In this document: positions 34,950 through 43,612 of the stretch, one piece after another
Numbering within the stretch: position 1 is the stretch's first letter
Layout of the letters: each line of letters starts with the position of its first letter
DNA from: Pseudomonadota bacterium
GTDB taxonomy: Bacteria; Pseudomonadota; Gammaproteobacteria; Steroidobacterales; Steroidobacteraceae
DNA length: 64,000 bases
Direction of reading: 5' to 3'
Assembly: GCA_021787615.1 (NCBI GenBank)
Contig: JAJYLP010000007.1
Span: forward strand, 1-64,000
Notes under the pieces: model-generated
Databases searched by the model: none
The model's input: only the letters and a program-made list of their open reading frames with translations
Told to the model about the DNA's origin: nothing
Program-made: the position numbers and the translations under genes

Positions 34950-36170
34950 TCATTGTCGCATGTTCGACGGCAACAGGGTTGGCCGAGTGCAGCTTCTTGC
35001 ACCCTGTGTGCGAAACGGCAGCAGACAACGCAGGTTGCGGATGCGTTGGTTAGTGATCCATGCCTCGACCGTCCTGCCTGGCAGCGCGGGCCTGCGCAAT
35101 GCGGCGAAATGCAGCCACGCCTCACGGTAGAAAAGCCACAGGTGCTGGTCCGCGCGGATCCCCTGCCGGCTGATCGTTCCCCCTGCAACAGGAATCCCAG
35201 GGGGAGGAAATCTCACAGGCGGTCGCTGCCGAAGAGAGGACTCTGCGAGTACGCGATGGAGGATCGCCTCAAGCCGAGCGCCAGCCTGACGGGTCGCATT
35301 GTGGGGCTCCGTCGGCAATTTCTCAGCTTCAAGGATTCGCAGATCTCGCAAGAACATGTCCCAGCTGTGTTCAATATCTTCGATCCAGAAGGCACCGCGC
35401 GCGGTGCCGCTGAGATCCACTTCGTTTCTCGCATGTGCGTTAAAATAATTGGCCGCGGCTCGCTGCAGCGTGGAGAAGGCTGCTCGTTGGGTTGGCGTGT
35501 AACTGGACGTAACGTGTGCGAACGCCTTGTCGCGCTGTGCATCGCGATAGGTGGCCGCAATTCCCGTGCAAATTCCGTCCATGTACCCACTGGTGATGTC
35601 ATCGCAGAATCCGAAGCGCGGCCGCGTGTGTCCTGTCATTGCGGCCAGATCCTTCAAATGGCCAATTCGGCCATTGATCTCTGCCGGGGCGCCGCCGGCT
35701 TCGCAGGCAAACTTCGTCGCGAGCGGCAGGTTGCGCTTCACGCCCAGGCCGTTGGCGTAAATCATCGACAGTATTGCGGAGCCGGCGACAGGGAAGCGAT
35801 TGCCCGCTGCACGCTCAAGGTAGGCGCACTTGCGAGCGCGCACGTAGTTCGGTTTCCCGGTAAACCCGTAGTACAGCGCTTCTGAATTGCACGACATAAG
35901 TCGAGCGGCGTGCGCGATGCTCGGCAAGTCGGCCCGTGGGATCGGAAGGGCCGCGCTGCGCAAGCACGTCTGCTGCACCCGTTTGCTGGCGTGGGTGAAA
36001 TTCCAGTCCGTTTTGGGGTTGTACCTGGGGAGCCAGGCTCTTGCGGCTCGCGCCACGAACCAGGCGGGAGATCCCTTCTGCGGAACGCCGGGGGTCGCGG
36101 CGCATGGCAACGTGCCTGCGAGTGAGAGAATTAACGTAAATGCCAGGCGAATCTGAGTGGTTATCGTCAT
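34950..36170 (-). CDS. Exported protein with Sel1-like and LprI-like segments
   Basis: The 406 residues start with a signal peptide (LAFTLILSLAGTLPCAA). A Sel1-like stretch follows (AILSMIYANGLGVKRNLPLATKFACEAGGA, about 130-165), then a helical region with QRAAFSTLQRAAANYFNAHARNEV and finally FYREAWLHFAALRR. These helical pieces resemble the lysozyme-inhibitor LprI/DUF1311 domain, in which a YR.A motif is conserved. Several Cys residues suggest disulfides in the periplasm. The exact role is unknown; lysozyme inhibition or envelope defence is possible (inference). Confidence 0.65.
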   Translation of the reverse strand: MTITTQIRLAFTLILSLAGTLPCAATPGVPQKGSPAWFVARAARAWLPRYNPKTDWNFTHASKRVQQTCLRSAALPIPRADLPSIAHAARLMSCNSEALYYGFTGKPNYVRARKCAYLERAAGNRFPVAGSAILSMIYANGLGVKRNLPLATKFACEAGGAPAEINGRIGHLKDLAAMTGHTRPRFGFCDDITSGYMDGICTGIAATYRDAQRDKAFAHVTSSYTPTQRAAFSTLQRAAANYFNAHARNEVDLSGTARGAFWIEDIEHSWDMFLRDLRILEAEKLPTEPHNATRQAGARLEAILHRVLAESSLRQRPPVRFPPPGIPVAGGTISRQGIRADQHLWLFYREAWLHFAALRRPALPGRTVEAWITNQRIRNLRCLLPFRTQGARSCTRPTLLPSNMRQ

Positions 36171-36749
36171 GATTCTCTTGTCAGATCCAAATCTTCTTGA
36201 TTCGATCTATCGTTGCTCGCCGATCGTACCTGAGGAGTGCCAATACGATGGCGACATGACTTCGAAGTTTGGCGTCTTCCCCGACGGCGGATCCCACATA
36301 ATAGCACTAGACGGCGCAATTTCTGTGGGGTGCTTCACTGAGTTGCACAAGCTCATACGGCATCCTCAGCGCTGCGATCTTGTTGCGTGCATTGCCGGCA
36401 CTCGCGGATATCACGAAGCACGCGATCGAGACCAGAATTCAGGGTGCAGGCAATGCGCCAACCCCAGGACGGCGTCCCTGAAGCGGACGTAGGAATGTCC
36501 GCTGCAGCTTTCCTACGCTGATGCCGACGCGCGCCCCGAACGTCTCAAAAAAGGTCGGAAGCTGCCCTCCGCAGTGATTGGCCGAATCCGGCGATCGCTC
36601 TCGATGGGAGCAAAATTCAAGCGGACCGCCGATCAGCTTCTGTCTCTTCCCACCCCCGGCACCCGGGCCGCTCAGACAGCCTTATAGGGCTTCCTCTGAA
36701 GCCGTACAAAACCCTGTACAAAACATCCCATAAGACCACTCGTAAGTAT
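36171..36749. other. Non-coding region next to tRNA-Pro, right edge of the accessory region
   Basis: About 580 bases without a supported gene. It ends, beside the tRNA 3' end, with two close direct copies of GTACAAAAC (near 36707 and 36717). If an element inserted at this tRNA, its integrase would be expected here, but none is visible. Confidence 0.5.
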
Positions 36750-36826
36750 TGGTCGGGGCAGGGAGATTCGAACTCCCGACCCTCTGCTCCCAAAGCAGAT
36801 GCGCTACCAGACTGCGCCATGCCCCG
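36750..36826 (-). tRNA. tRNA-Pro (anticodon TGG), CCA encoded
   Basis: The minus strand gives acceptor CGGGGCA/TGCCCCG, D-arm and loop GCGCAGTCTGGTAGCGC, anticodon stem TCTGC/GCAGA with loop TTTGGGA (TGG), T-loop TTCGAAT and 3' ACCA in the DNA. This is the usual gammaproteobacterial proline tRNA. It stands 90 bases upstream of folD on the other strand. A degenerate copy of its 3' end occurs at 18780-18830. Confidence 0.96.
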
Positions 36827-36916
36827 ATCGGTGCCGCTGCGGCCGGAATACCCAGCCGGCACCGCATGATATGCGAGAATGCGCGCTTTCCGGAAGAGTT
36901 CAGGCTCAGACGCACG

Positions 36917-37780
36917 ATGACGGCACAGGTGATTGACGGACGCAAGCTCGCCGGCGAGGTCAAAGCGCAGGTGCGGGCATCCATCGAGGCTGCGGTGGCC
37001 CGCGGCCGTCGGCGCCCGGCGCTCGCCGTGGTGAAAGTCGGCGACAATCCGGCATCGGATGTGTATGTGCGCAACAAGCGCAAATCCTGCGAGGAAGTCG
37101 GGATCCGCTCCGTCGCGCACGACCTGCCCCGCTCGACCTCGGAAATCGAGCTCCTCTCCCTCATCGACAGCCTCAACCGCGATCCGGCCATCGACGGCAT
37201 CCTGGTCCAGCTGCCTCTGCCGGACCAGATTCAGTCCACGGCCGTCATCGAGCGCATCGACCCGACCAAGGACGTCGACGGCTTCCACCCCTATAACGTC
37301 GGCCGACTGGCGCAGCGCATCCCGCTCATCCGACCGTGCACCCCTTACGGGATCATCAAGCTGCTCGAGCACATCGGTGCGCCCATGAAGGGCCAGCACG
37401 CGGTCATCGTCGGCGCCTCCAATATCGTCGGGCGGCCCATGGCGCTCGAGCTGCTGCTGATGGGGGCCACCACCACCGTGTGCCATCGATTCACCGCCGA
37501 TCTCGCCGCGCATGTCGGCCAAGCCGATATCCTCGTCGTGGCGGTGGGCAAACCGGGGCTCGTGCCCGGCGAGTGGGTCAAGCCGGGCTCGGTGGTCATC
37601 GACGTCGGAATGAACCGCCTGGAGAGCGGCCACCTGACGGGCGACGTGCACTTCGAGTCCGCCTGCGTGCGCGCCGGCTGGATCACTCCGGTGCCCGGCG
37701 GCGTCGGCCCGATGACGGTGGCCATGCTGATGCACAACACCTTCGAGGCTTTCCACCGCCGCACGGAAGCCCCGCGCTGA
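36917..37780 (+). CDS. folD: Bifunctional methylenetetrahydrofolate dehydrogenase/cyclohydrolase FolD
   Basis: FolD interconverts 5,10-methylene- and 10-formyl-tetrahydrofolate with NADP. The ATG at 36917 gives 287 residues, the normal size. The catalytic Lys lies in [14 protein letters not shown], the substrate motif is [10 protein letters not shown], the Rossmann motif is [14 protein letters not shown], and the C-terminus has [15 protein letters not shown]. It provides one-carbon units for purine and formyl-Met synthesis, and stands alone next to the tRNA gene. Confidence 0.97.
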   Translation: MTAQVIDGRKLAGEVKAQVRASIEAAVARGRRRPALAVVKVGDNPASDVYVRNKRKSCEEVGIRSVAHDLPRSTSEIELLSLIDSLNRDPAIDGILVQLPLPDQIQSTAVIERIDPTKDVDGFHPYNVGRLAQRIPLIRPCTPYGIIKLLEHIGAPMKGQHAVIVGASNIVGRPMALELLLMGATTTVCHRFTADLAAHVGQADILVVAVGKPGLVPGEWVKPGSVVIDVGMNRLESGHLTGDVHFESACVRAGWITPVPGGVGPMTVAMLMHNTFEAFHRRTEAPR

Positions 37781-38375
37781 GGCGGTCCGGCAGTGCACCG
37801 CCGCCGGCGGCGGCAAGCGCTTGGCATATGAACCAAGCGCCGCACAACAGCAGACATTGCTACAACTCTCGCCGCGCTGAGCTCGCTACAGTACGGCTCG
37901 AACGCGCCACGGCCGGAGCCAGCGCGCGCACGGTCTACCGCCATAGTGAGGTTGCCAGCGTGATCAGTTCGATTGCCGGGAACGGCAGTTATTAATCCAC
38001 CGCCTGCAGCGGCGCCTCTGCCGCGCCAAGCGCGGCGCAAAGTACGCAGCAGTCGTTTCCGGGTCTCGGCACGAGCGCTGTCGGTCAGACCCGAACCGGT
38101 GGCGCCAATGACTTGATGCCGGTGCCCCCCAGAGCACGGGCAGCTCGCTCATCACCGCGCTGCGCAGTCAGCTGGCGAGCCCGTCTGCGGCGGCGAGCCC
38201 CCCCAGCGCAGCGGCGGCCCATCACGCGCGTCACGGACATCACGGCGGTCACGGCGGCGCCGGACTCGCGCTCTTGATGCAGCAACTCTCGAATGACCCG
38301 ACCTGCTCGTTGGCCACGGGAACCACGCTAAACGCGACGGCGTCGCGGCGAGTGGCGCAAAAGCCGGGCCACCGA
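37781..38375. other. Gap with a His/Gly-rich gene-like remnant
   Basis: About 600 bases between convergent genes. One plus-strand frame reads SSLITALRSQLASPSAAASP and then HHARHGHHGGHGG before LALLMQQLSND, which looks like part of a low-complexity secreted or metal-binding protein. The frame is interrupted on both sides and no start with a ribosome site fits. It may be a decayed gene. Confidence 0.35.
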
Positions 38376-39794
38376 CTAGGCGCGCCGCCAGTCGGTCACT
38401 TCGCCAGGCTTGTCCTCGAGCACCACGCCGGCGGCGGCCAGCTCGTCGCGGATGCGATCGGATTCGGCCCAGTTCTTCGCCTTGCGTGCCGCAGTCCGGG
38501 CTGCAATCCGCTGCTCGATTTCCACGTCACTGAGCGCGGCGGGCGAGCGCACAGCGTCCGCCGTGGTACTGCCCGGCTTGCCGAGCCGCAGCCAATGCTC
38601 CGCCGGAGCCCCAAGCAGGCCCAGCACGCCACCCAGCTCGCGCAGCCGCGCGCCAAGCGCCGCGGCCCGCGCGAGTTCGCCGGCATCGCGGGCAGCGTTG
38701 ATCTCGCGGGCCAGCGTCTGCAGGACGGCCAGCGCTTCCGGCGTGTTGAAGTCATCGTCCATCGCCGCCTGGAACCGCCCCGCATGCGCCGAATCAGCCG
38801 GCGCTGACTCCGGCAGCGCGCGCAGTGCCAAGTACAGCCGCTGCAGTGCCGCGTCCGCCTGCTCGAGCTGCTCGAGCGAGTAGTTGATCGGGCCGCGGTA
38901 GTGACTCGAGAGCACGAAGTAGCGCAGCACCTCGGGATGCCGCAGCGTCGGCAGCACCCCCCGCACGGTGAAGAAATTGCCCAACGATTTCGACATCTTC
39001 GTGTTGTCGACATTGACGAATCCGTTATGCATCCAGATCTCAGCGAAGCGCTCGCCCGTAGCCGCGCAGGACTGCGCGATCTCGTTCTCGTGATGCGGGA
39101 ACTTCAGATCCATGCCGCCGCCGTGGATGTCGAAATGCGCGCCCAGCAGCTCCACCGACATCGCCGAGCACTCGATGTGCCAGCCCGGCCGGCCGCGCCC
39201 CCATGGGGAGTCCCAGGCCGGCTCGTGCGGCTTGGCGTGCTTCCACAGCACAAAATCGAGCGGGTCGCGCTTGGCCTCGTCCACCTGCACACGCGCCCCG
39301 GCGCGCAGATCCGCCAAACGCTTGCCGGAGAGCCGGCCATACGCGGGGAAGTTCGCCACCGCGTACATCACATCACCGTTCGCCGCGACGTAGGCGTAGC
39401 CGCGCTCGATCAGCTTCTGCACCATGGCAATGATGGCCGGCACGTGCTGCGTGGCGCGCGGCTCGAAGTCCGGCCGCACGATGCCAAGGGCGGCGCAGTC
39501 CTCATGCATGGCGGCGATGAAGCGCCCGGTCAGCGCCTCGATCGGCTCGCCGTTCTCCGCGGCCCGCTTGATGATCTTGTCGTCGATGTCGGTGATGTTA
39601 CGCACGTAGGTGAGCCGGTAGCCGCTGTGGCGCACATAGCGCGCAACCACATCGAACACGATCATCATGCGCGCATGGCCGATGTGCAGATAGTCGTACA
39701 CCGTCATGCCGCAGACGTACATGCGGACCTCGCCCGGCACGATGGGCGTGAGCGTCTGCTTCTCTCCGGTGAGGGAGTTGTGGATTCGAATCAT
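38376..39794 (-). CDS. cysS: Cysteinyl-tRNA synthetase
   Basis: This class I synthetase charges tRNA-Cys. I chose the ATG at 39794 ([15 protein letters not shown]), giving 472 residues; the track start adds 15 unconserved residues. [19 protein letters not shown] contains a zinc-ligand Cys and the HIGH motif, [10 protein letters not shown] and HHENEIAQS supply the other zinc ligands, and [10 protein letters not shown] is the KMSKS loop. The C-terminal DALR-like and zinc-free tail domain is complete. It lies 41 bases downstream of gltX on the same strand, probably in one operon. Confidence 0.97.
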   Translation of the reverse strand: MIRIHNSLTGEKQTLTPIVPGEVRMYVCGMTVYDYLHIGHARMMIVFDVVARYVRHSGYRLTYVRNITDIDDKIIKRAAENGEPIEALTGRFIAAMHEDCAALGIVRPDFEPRATQHVPAIIAMVQKLIERGYAYVAANGDVMYAVANFPAYGRLSGKRLADLRAGARVQVDEAKRDPLDFVLWKHAKPHEPAWDSPWGRGRPGWHIECSAMSVELLGAHFDIHGGGMDLKFPHHENEIAQSCAATGERFAEIWMHNGFVNVDNTKMSKSLGNFFTVRGVLPTLRHPEVLRYFVLSSHYRGPINYSLEQLEQADAALQRLYLALRALPESAPADSAHAGRFQAAMDDDFNTPEALAVLQTLAREINAARDAGELARAAALGARLRELGGVLGLLGAPAEHWLRLGKPGSTTADAVRSPAALSDVEIEQRIAARTAARKAKNWAESDRIRDELAAAGVVLEDKPGEVTDWRRA

Positions 39795-39835
39795 GGCTGT
39801 CAGTTCAATGGCATGTTCCGCGCCGGCACCGGCTC

Positions 39836-41269
39836 TCACGCGAAGCGGGCCAGGCGCCGCTCGGCCTCTCCGGACGGCATCGCCGCAAGGAGCGGCGCGA
39901 GCTCAGGACCGTGGCCGAGACCGGTCAGGGCGAAGCGCAGCGGCCGGTACAACTGCGCGCCCTTGCGGCCACTCGCGGCACGCGCGGCCCCCGCGATCGC
40001 CGCCAGATCATTGCCGCTCATCGCCGCGGCGCGCGCCGCCGCCGCGAAGAACGCGCTCCCGGCCTCGCGCACGAACGTCTCGCCCTCTGCATCGAGCAGC
40101 GGCGCGGCGCCGAAGACGATGTCGGCCCACGGCTGCGCGTCCTCCGGCAGCACAACATTCGGCAACACCGCGGCGCTGAACGCCTCGGCTGCCGCCGCAC
40201 TGATGCCCGGCGGCACGCGGGAACCGAGCCATGCGCGCGCCTGCGCGCCCGAGAGCCGGTGGGTGGCCGTCTTCTGCCAGACCCGCAGCTGCTGCTCATC
40301 GAAGTGCGCCGGCGCGCGGCCGAGGTGGTGCGTGTCGAAGGCGCGCGCGAGGCCCTCGAGTTCGAGCAGATCGTGCTCGGGGCTCGAGTGCCCGAGCCGG
40401 AAGAGGTAATTCACCAGCGCCTCGGGACGATAGCCGCGCTCGCGGAATTCGCGCACGCTCGCCGCGCCGTGGCGCTTCGAGAGCGGCGCGCCGTCGGGCC
40501 CCAGGATGAGCGAGATGTGCCCATAGCGTGGCGCCGGCAGGCCGAGCGCTTCGAGGATCAGCAGCTGGCGCGGCGTGTTGGCCAGATGATCCTCGCCGCG
40601 TAACACCTGTGTCACGCCCATGCTGGCATCATCCACGGCATTGGAAAAGAAGAACGCCGCCGAGCCGTCGGCGCGCCGGATGACGAAATCGCCGATATCG
40701 TCCGAGAGGAAGCTCTGCGGCCCATGCACCAGATCGGTGAACTGGATACGCCGCCCCCCCGGCACGCGAAAGCGCAGGGTGGCCGGCAATCCCGCAGCAC
40801 GCTTGTGCTCCCGCTCGCTCTCGGTGAGCTCCCGGCAGGTGCCCGGGTAGCGCGGCGCACGCCCCGAGGCCCGCTGCGTGCGGCGCGCAACCTCCAGCTC
40901 GAGCGCCGTGCAATAGCACGGATAGACTGCGCCCCCGCGCTCGAGCTGTGCGAACTCCCGCGCGTACAGGGCAGCGCGCTGCGACTGGAAATACGGGCCG
41001 AGAGCATCCTCGCGGCCGGGACCGGCGTCCCACTCCAGTCCGAGCCAAGCCAGGTCGGCGAGCACGCCGTCGATGTGCTCGGGGCGGCTGCGCGCAGCGT
41101 CGGTATCCTCGATACGCAGCACGAAACGCTCCTCCCCGTGGCGGGCCAGCAGAAAATTAAAGAGCGCGGTGCGCGCGTTGCCGAGGTGCAGCTCGCCGGT
41201 CGGGCTGGGGGCGAAGCGGGTCGCGCCGCGCGCGAACGTCCGGCCGTTTGTGCGGTCCATCTCTGCCAT
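39836..41269 (-). CDS. gltX: Glutamyl-tRNA synthetase
   Basis: This enzyme charges tRNA-Glu. The ATG at 41269 gives 477 residues; the longer track ORF is not needed. [18 protein letters not shown] holds the HIGH-type signature, YPCYC and PGTC form the zinc site in the acceptor-binding region, and [14 protein letters not shown] is the KMSKS loop. The C-terminal anticodon-binding domain is helical and complete. It is divergent from the cyclophilin gene (72 bases apart) and upstream of cysS. Confidence 0.97.
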   Translation of the reverse strand: MAEMDRTNGRTFARGATRFAPSPTGELHLGNARTALFNFLLARHGEERFVLRIEDTDAARSRPEHIDGVLADLAWLGLEWDAGPGREDALGPYFQSQRAALYAREFAQLERGGAVYPCYCTALELEVARRTQRASGRAPRYPGTCRELTESEREHKRAAGLPATLRFRVPGGRRIQFTDLVHGPQSFLSDDIGDFVIRRADGSAAFFFSNAVDDASMGVTQVLRGEDHLANTPRQLLILEALGLPAPRYGHISLILGPDGAPLSKRHGAASVREFRERGYRPEALVNYLFRLGHSSPEHDLLELEGLARAFDTHHLGRAPAHFDEQQLRVWQKTATHRLSGAQARAWLGSRVPPGISAAAAEAFSAAVLPNVVLPEDAQPWADIVFGAAPLLDAEGETFVREAGSAFFAAAARAAAMSGNDLAAIAGAARAASGRKGAQLYRPLRFALTGLGHGPELAPLLAAMPSGEAERRLARFA

Positions 41270-41341
41270 GGCCGGCAATAGTACGGGGTTTGGCCGGGCG
41301 CTGCTAAGATGGCGCGTCTGTGCGAGTCGCTGGGAGATCAA

Positions 41342-42244
41342 ATGCTCGATCGGAACTGCACATGGCCGCGGCGCCGCGCGTTCATCACCGCGGCAACGCT
41401 GCTCGCGGCCGTCGCTCTGGGCCTGCTGCGCGCCGCGCCGGCCGCTGCACAGACCACTTCGCCCGCGCAATCCGCGCAGCCCAACCCCGATGTGCGCGTC
41501 ACCACGAACATGGGGTCGTTCGTCATCGAGCTGCGGCCGAACCGCGCGCCGCTCACGGTGGCGAACTTCCTGCGCTACGTACAGACCGGCTTCTACACCG
41601 ACACGCTCATCCATCGCGTGGTTGCCAACTTCGTCATCCAGGGCGGCGGGCACGAGTCCACGGCCCCTTACGCGCTCAAGCCCACCGGTCCGCCCGTCGT
41701 CAACGAGTCCGGTAACGGGCTGGAGAACAAGCGCGGCACGGTCGGGCTCGCCCGGGGCATCGATCCGGATTCCGGGACCTCGCAGTTCTATATCAATCTC
41801 GTCGACAATCCGGAACTCGACCCGCTGCCGACCCGCTGGGGCTACACGGTCTTCGGCAAGGTGATCCAGGGCATGAGCGTGGTCCAGCGCATCGGCCTGG
41901 TGCCGACGGGCGCATTTGGACCCTTCAAGTCCGAAGCGCCGCTGAAGCCGGTGGTGATCGAGAGCGTCACGCTCGTCACGCCCTTGCAGCCCGGTACCAC
42001 GCCGGGCAGCAGCGCCGCACCCGCCACCCCCTCCGCCACCGCGGCGCCCTCGGGGCAACCCGCCGCGCCTGCGGCAGCGCCGGCGAGCGCGGCCGGCTCG
42101 AGCACCGAGAGCGCAACGACCAGCGGGACGGGTGCCACCAGCGGGACCGGATCAGCGGGCGGCACGACGGGTTCGAACGGCTCGAAGACCAAGACGCCGC
42201 CTACCCCGGCAAGCCCTCCCGGCACGCCGCCGCCGAAGCCGTGA
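41342..42244 (+). CDS. Exported cyclophilin-type peptidyl-prolyl isomerase
   Basis: The ATG at 41342, with GGAGA upstream, gives 300 residues. The N-terminus PRRRAFITAATLLAAVALG looks like a twin-arginine-type or Sec signal, so the enzyme should act in the periplasm. The cyclophilin domain (about 50-210) has FVIELRPNRAPLTVANFL, LIHRVVANFVIQGGG and GTSQFYINLVDN. It is followed by an unusual tail of about 90 residues rich in Ala, Pro, Ser, Thr and Gly (ATTSGTGATSGTGSAGG). Its stop overlaps the lpxH start by four bases, so the two are coupled. Confidence 0.93.
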   Translation: MLDRNCTWPRRRAFITAATLLAAVALGLLRAAPAAAQTTSPAQSAQPNPDVRVTTNMGSFVIELRPNRAPLTVANFLRYVQTGFYTDTLIHRVVANFVIQGGGHESTAPYALKPTGPPVVNESGNGLENKRGTVGLARGIDPDSGTSQFYINLVDNPELDPLPTRWGYTVFGKVIQGMSVVQRIGLVPTGAFGPFKSEAPLKPVVIESVTLVTPLQPGTTPGSSAAPATPSATAAPSGQPAAPAAAPASAAGSSTESATTSGTGATSGTGSAGGTTGSNGSKTKTPPTPASPPGTPPPKP

Positions 42245-42996
42245 CGGACGAGCAGGCCGCACCGGGTCTCGATGCGCCGCAGCGCTGCCTGTTCGTCTCG
42301 GACGTGCACCTGGATGACGCCGCGGGCGCAGCCGAGCAGCAATTCGTGCAGTTCCTGGCCGGAGAGGCCACGGGCGCCGATGCGCTCTACATCCTGGGTG
42401 ATCTGTTCGAATCGTGGATCGGCGATGACGCGCTGGAGCACGGCAGGGTGCTCGATGCCCTGGCGGCGCTCACCGCCGGCGGCGTTGCCTGCTTCGCGCT
42501 GCACGGCAATCGGGATTTCCTGCTGGGCGAGGCGTTCGCCCGGCACACCGGCTGCCGGCTGCTGCCGGACCCGGTGGTGGTGCGCCTCGGGGGCGAGCGG
42601 GTGCTGCTGACCCACGGCGATGCGCTGTGCACGGACGATCACGCCTACCAGGAATTGCGCGCGATTGTCCGGGGCGGGAACTGGCAGCGCAGATTCCTGT
42701 CGCTGCCGCTCACCACGCGGCGGCTGCTCGCCAATGAGGCGCGGGCCGGCAGCCGCGCGCATACGGCGCGCACGCAGCCCCGCATCATGGACGTCAACCC
42801 CGCAGCTGTGGAGGCTGCCTTTCGGGCAGCCCGCGTGCGGCGCATCATCCACGGCCATACGCACCGGCCGGGGGTGCACGATGCGCGTATCGGCGGCCAG
42901 CCGGTGCAGCGAATCGTTCTCGGCGCGTGGTACGAGCAGGGCAGCTGCCTCTCGTACCGGGATGGCCGCTACGAACTGCGCGCCCTGCCCCGATGA
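42241..42996 (+). CDS. lpxH: UDP-2,3-diacylglucosamine diphosphatase (lipid A synthesis)
   Basis: LpxH hydrolyses UDP-2,3-diacylglucosamine to lipid X at the inner face of the inner membrane. The GTG at 42241 overlaps the preceding TGA. The 251 residues carry all metallophosphatase motifs: SDVHLD, ILGDLFESWIGDD, HGNRD, THGDALCTDD and HGHTHRPG. This is the normal length and it confirms a Gram-negative with lipid A. Confidence 0.96.
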   Translation: MTDEQAAPGLDAPQRCLFVSDVHLDDAAGAAEQQFVQFLAGEATGADALYILGDLFESWIGDDALEHGRVLDALAALTAGGVACFALHGNRDFLLGEAFARHTGCRLLPDPVVVRLGGERVLLTHGDALCTDDHAYQELRAIVRGGNWQRRFLSLPLTTRRLLANEARAGSRAHTARTQPRIMDVNPAAVEAAFRAARVRRIIHGHTHRPGVHDARIGGQPVQRIVLGAWYEQGSCLSYRDGRYELRALPR

Positions 42997-43033
42997 GCCG
43001 CACGGGCGCTCACCGGGGCAGGACGCGGCACGC

Positions 43034-43528
43034 TCAGTGGCTCGTCGGACCCGGAGGCGGCGGGCTGGCGGGCGACCCCATGCCCCGCCGCGGGCTCATG
43101 CCCATCCCCGGCCCCATGCCCATCCCGGGCCGCCCCATGCGGCGCATCCAGAACTTTGGATGCGGCGGCACGAGCACCTTGAATTTCTCCATCTGAGCGG
43201 CGCTCAGCACCCGCGCCATCTTGGCCATCATTTCCCGTCGCGCCGCCAGGCGCGCCCGCCGCGCTTCGCGCATGGCGCGCATGACCTGCTCCATGCTCGC
43301 GCGCATCGCGGCGTGCTGCTGCTCAATGATCGCCTTGACCTGTTGCTGTTGGGCGGCGCTCAGCTCAAGCAACACCGTGAGCTGATGCAACCGCCACTGC
43401 TGCATGCGCTGCATGCGCATGACCATCGCCCTGCCGCCCCAGGCCTGTGCCGGGCGCGGCGCCGGAGTCTGCGCCAGCGCGGCGCCTGCCGCGCCCGCCA
43501 GCGCCAGGAAAACAAGAACTCGCCTCAT
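43034..43528 (-). CDS. Periplasmic Spy/CpxP-like protein with Met/Gly-rich tail
   Basis: The ATG at 43528 has GGAGG upstream and gives 164 residues with a signal peptide (VFLALAGAAGAALAQ). The central helical part has the Spy/CpxP/zinc-resistance pattern (LLELSAAQQQQVKAIIEQQ, REMMAKMARVLSAAQMEKF). The C-terminus is a Met-Gly-Pro repeat (RPGMGMGPGMGMSP) and earlier there is MVMRMQRMQQW, so metal such as copper could bind. It follows the two-component genes by 85 bases on the same strand and may be their target. A chaperone or metal-buffering role is an inference. Confidence 0.8.
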   Translation of the reverse strand: MRRVLVFLALAGAAGAALAQTPAPRPAQAWGGRAMVMRMQRMQQWRLHQLTVLLELSAAQQQQVKAIIEQQHAAMRASMEQVMRAMREARRARLAARREMMAKMARVLSAAQMEKFKVLVPPHPKFWMRRMGRPGMGMGPGMGMSPRRGMGSPASPPPPGPTSH

Positions 43529-43612
43529 GGACTGTCCTCCGTCAATGAATGACCCTGAGCCCAGTGTAGGCACGCCGGCGCGAAGCGCCGTAAGCAAATG
43601 TAGCAATTGAGA

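Noticed and set aside
36157-36492. 111-aa plus-strand ORF near tRNA-Pro, considered as an integrase remnant
   Set aside because: No integrase motif (R..HxxR..Y) is visible and the composition is not protein-like.
37828-37995. 56-codon frame beginning MNQAPHNSRH after folD
   Set aside because: No ribosome site and no conserved pattern; treated as part of the decayed gap.
38901-40409. 502-aa plus-strand ORF across cysS and gltX
   Set aside because: It spans two well-supported synthetase genes on the other strand and has random-like composition.
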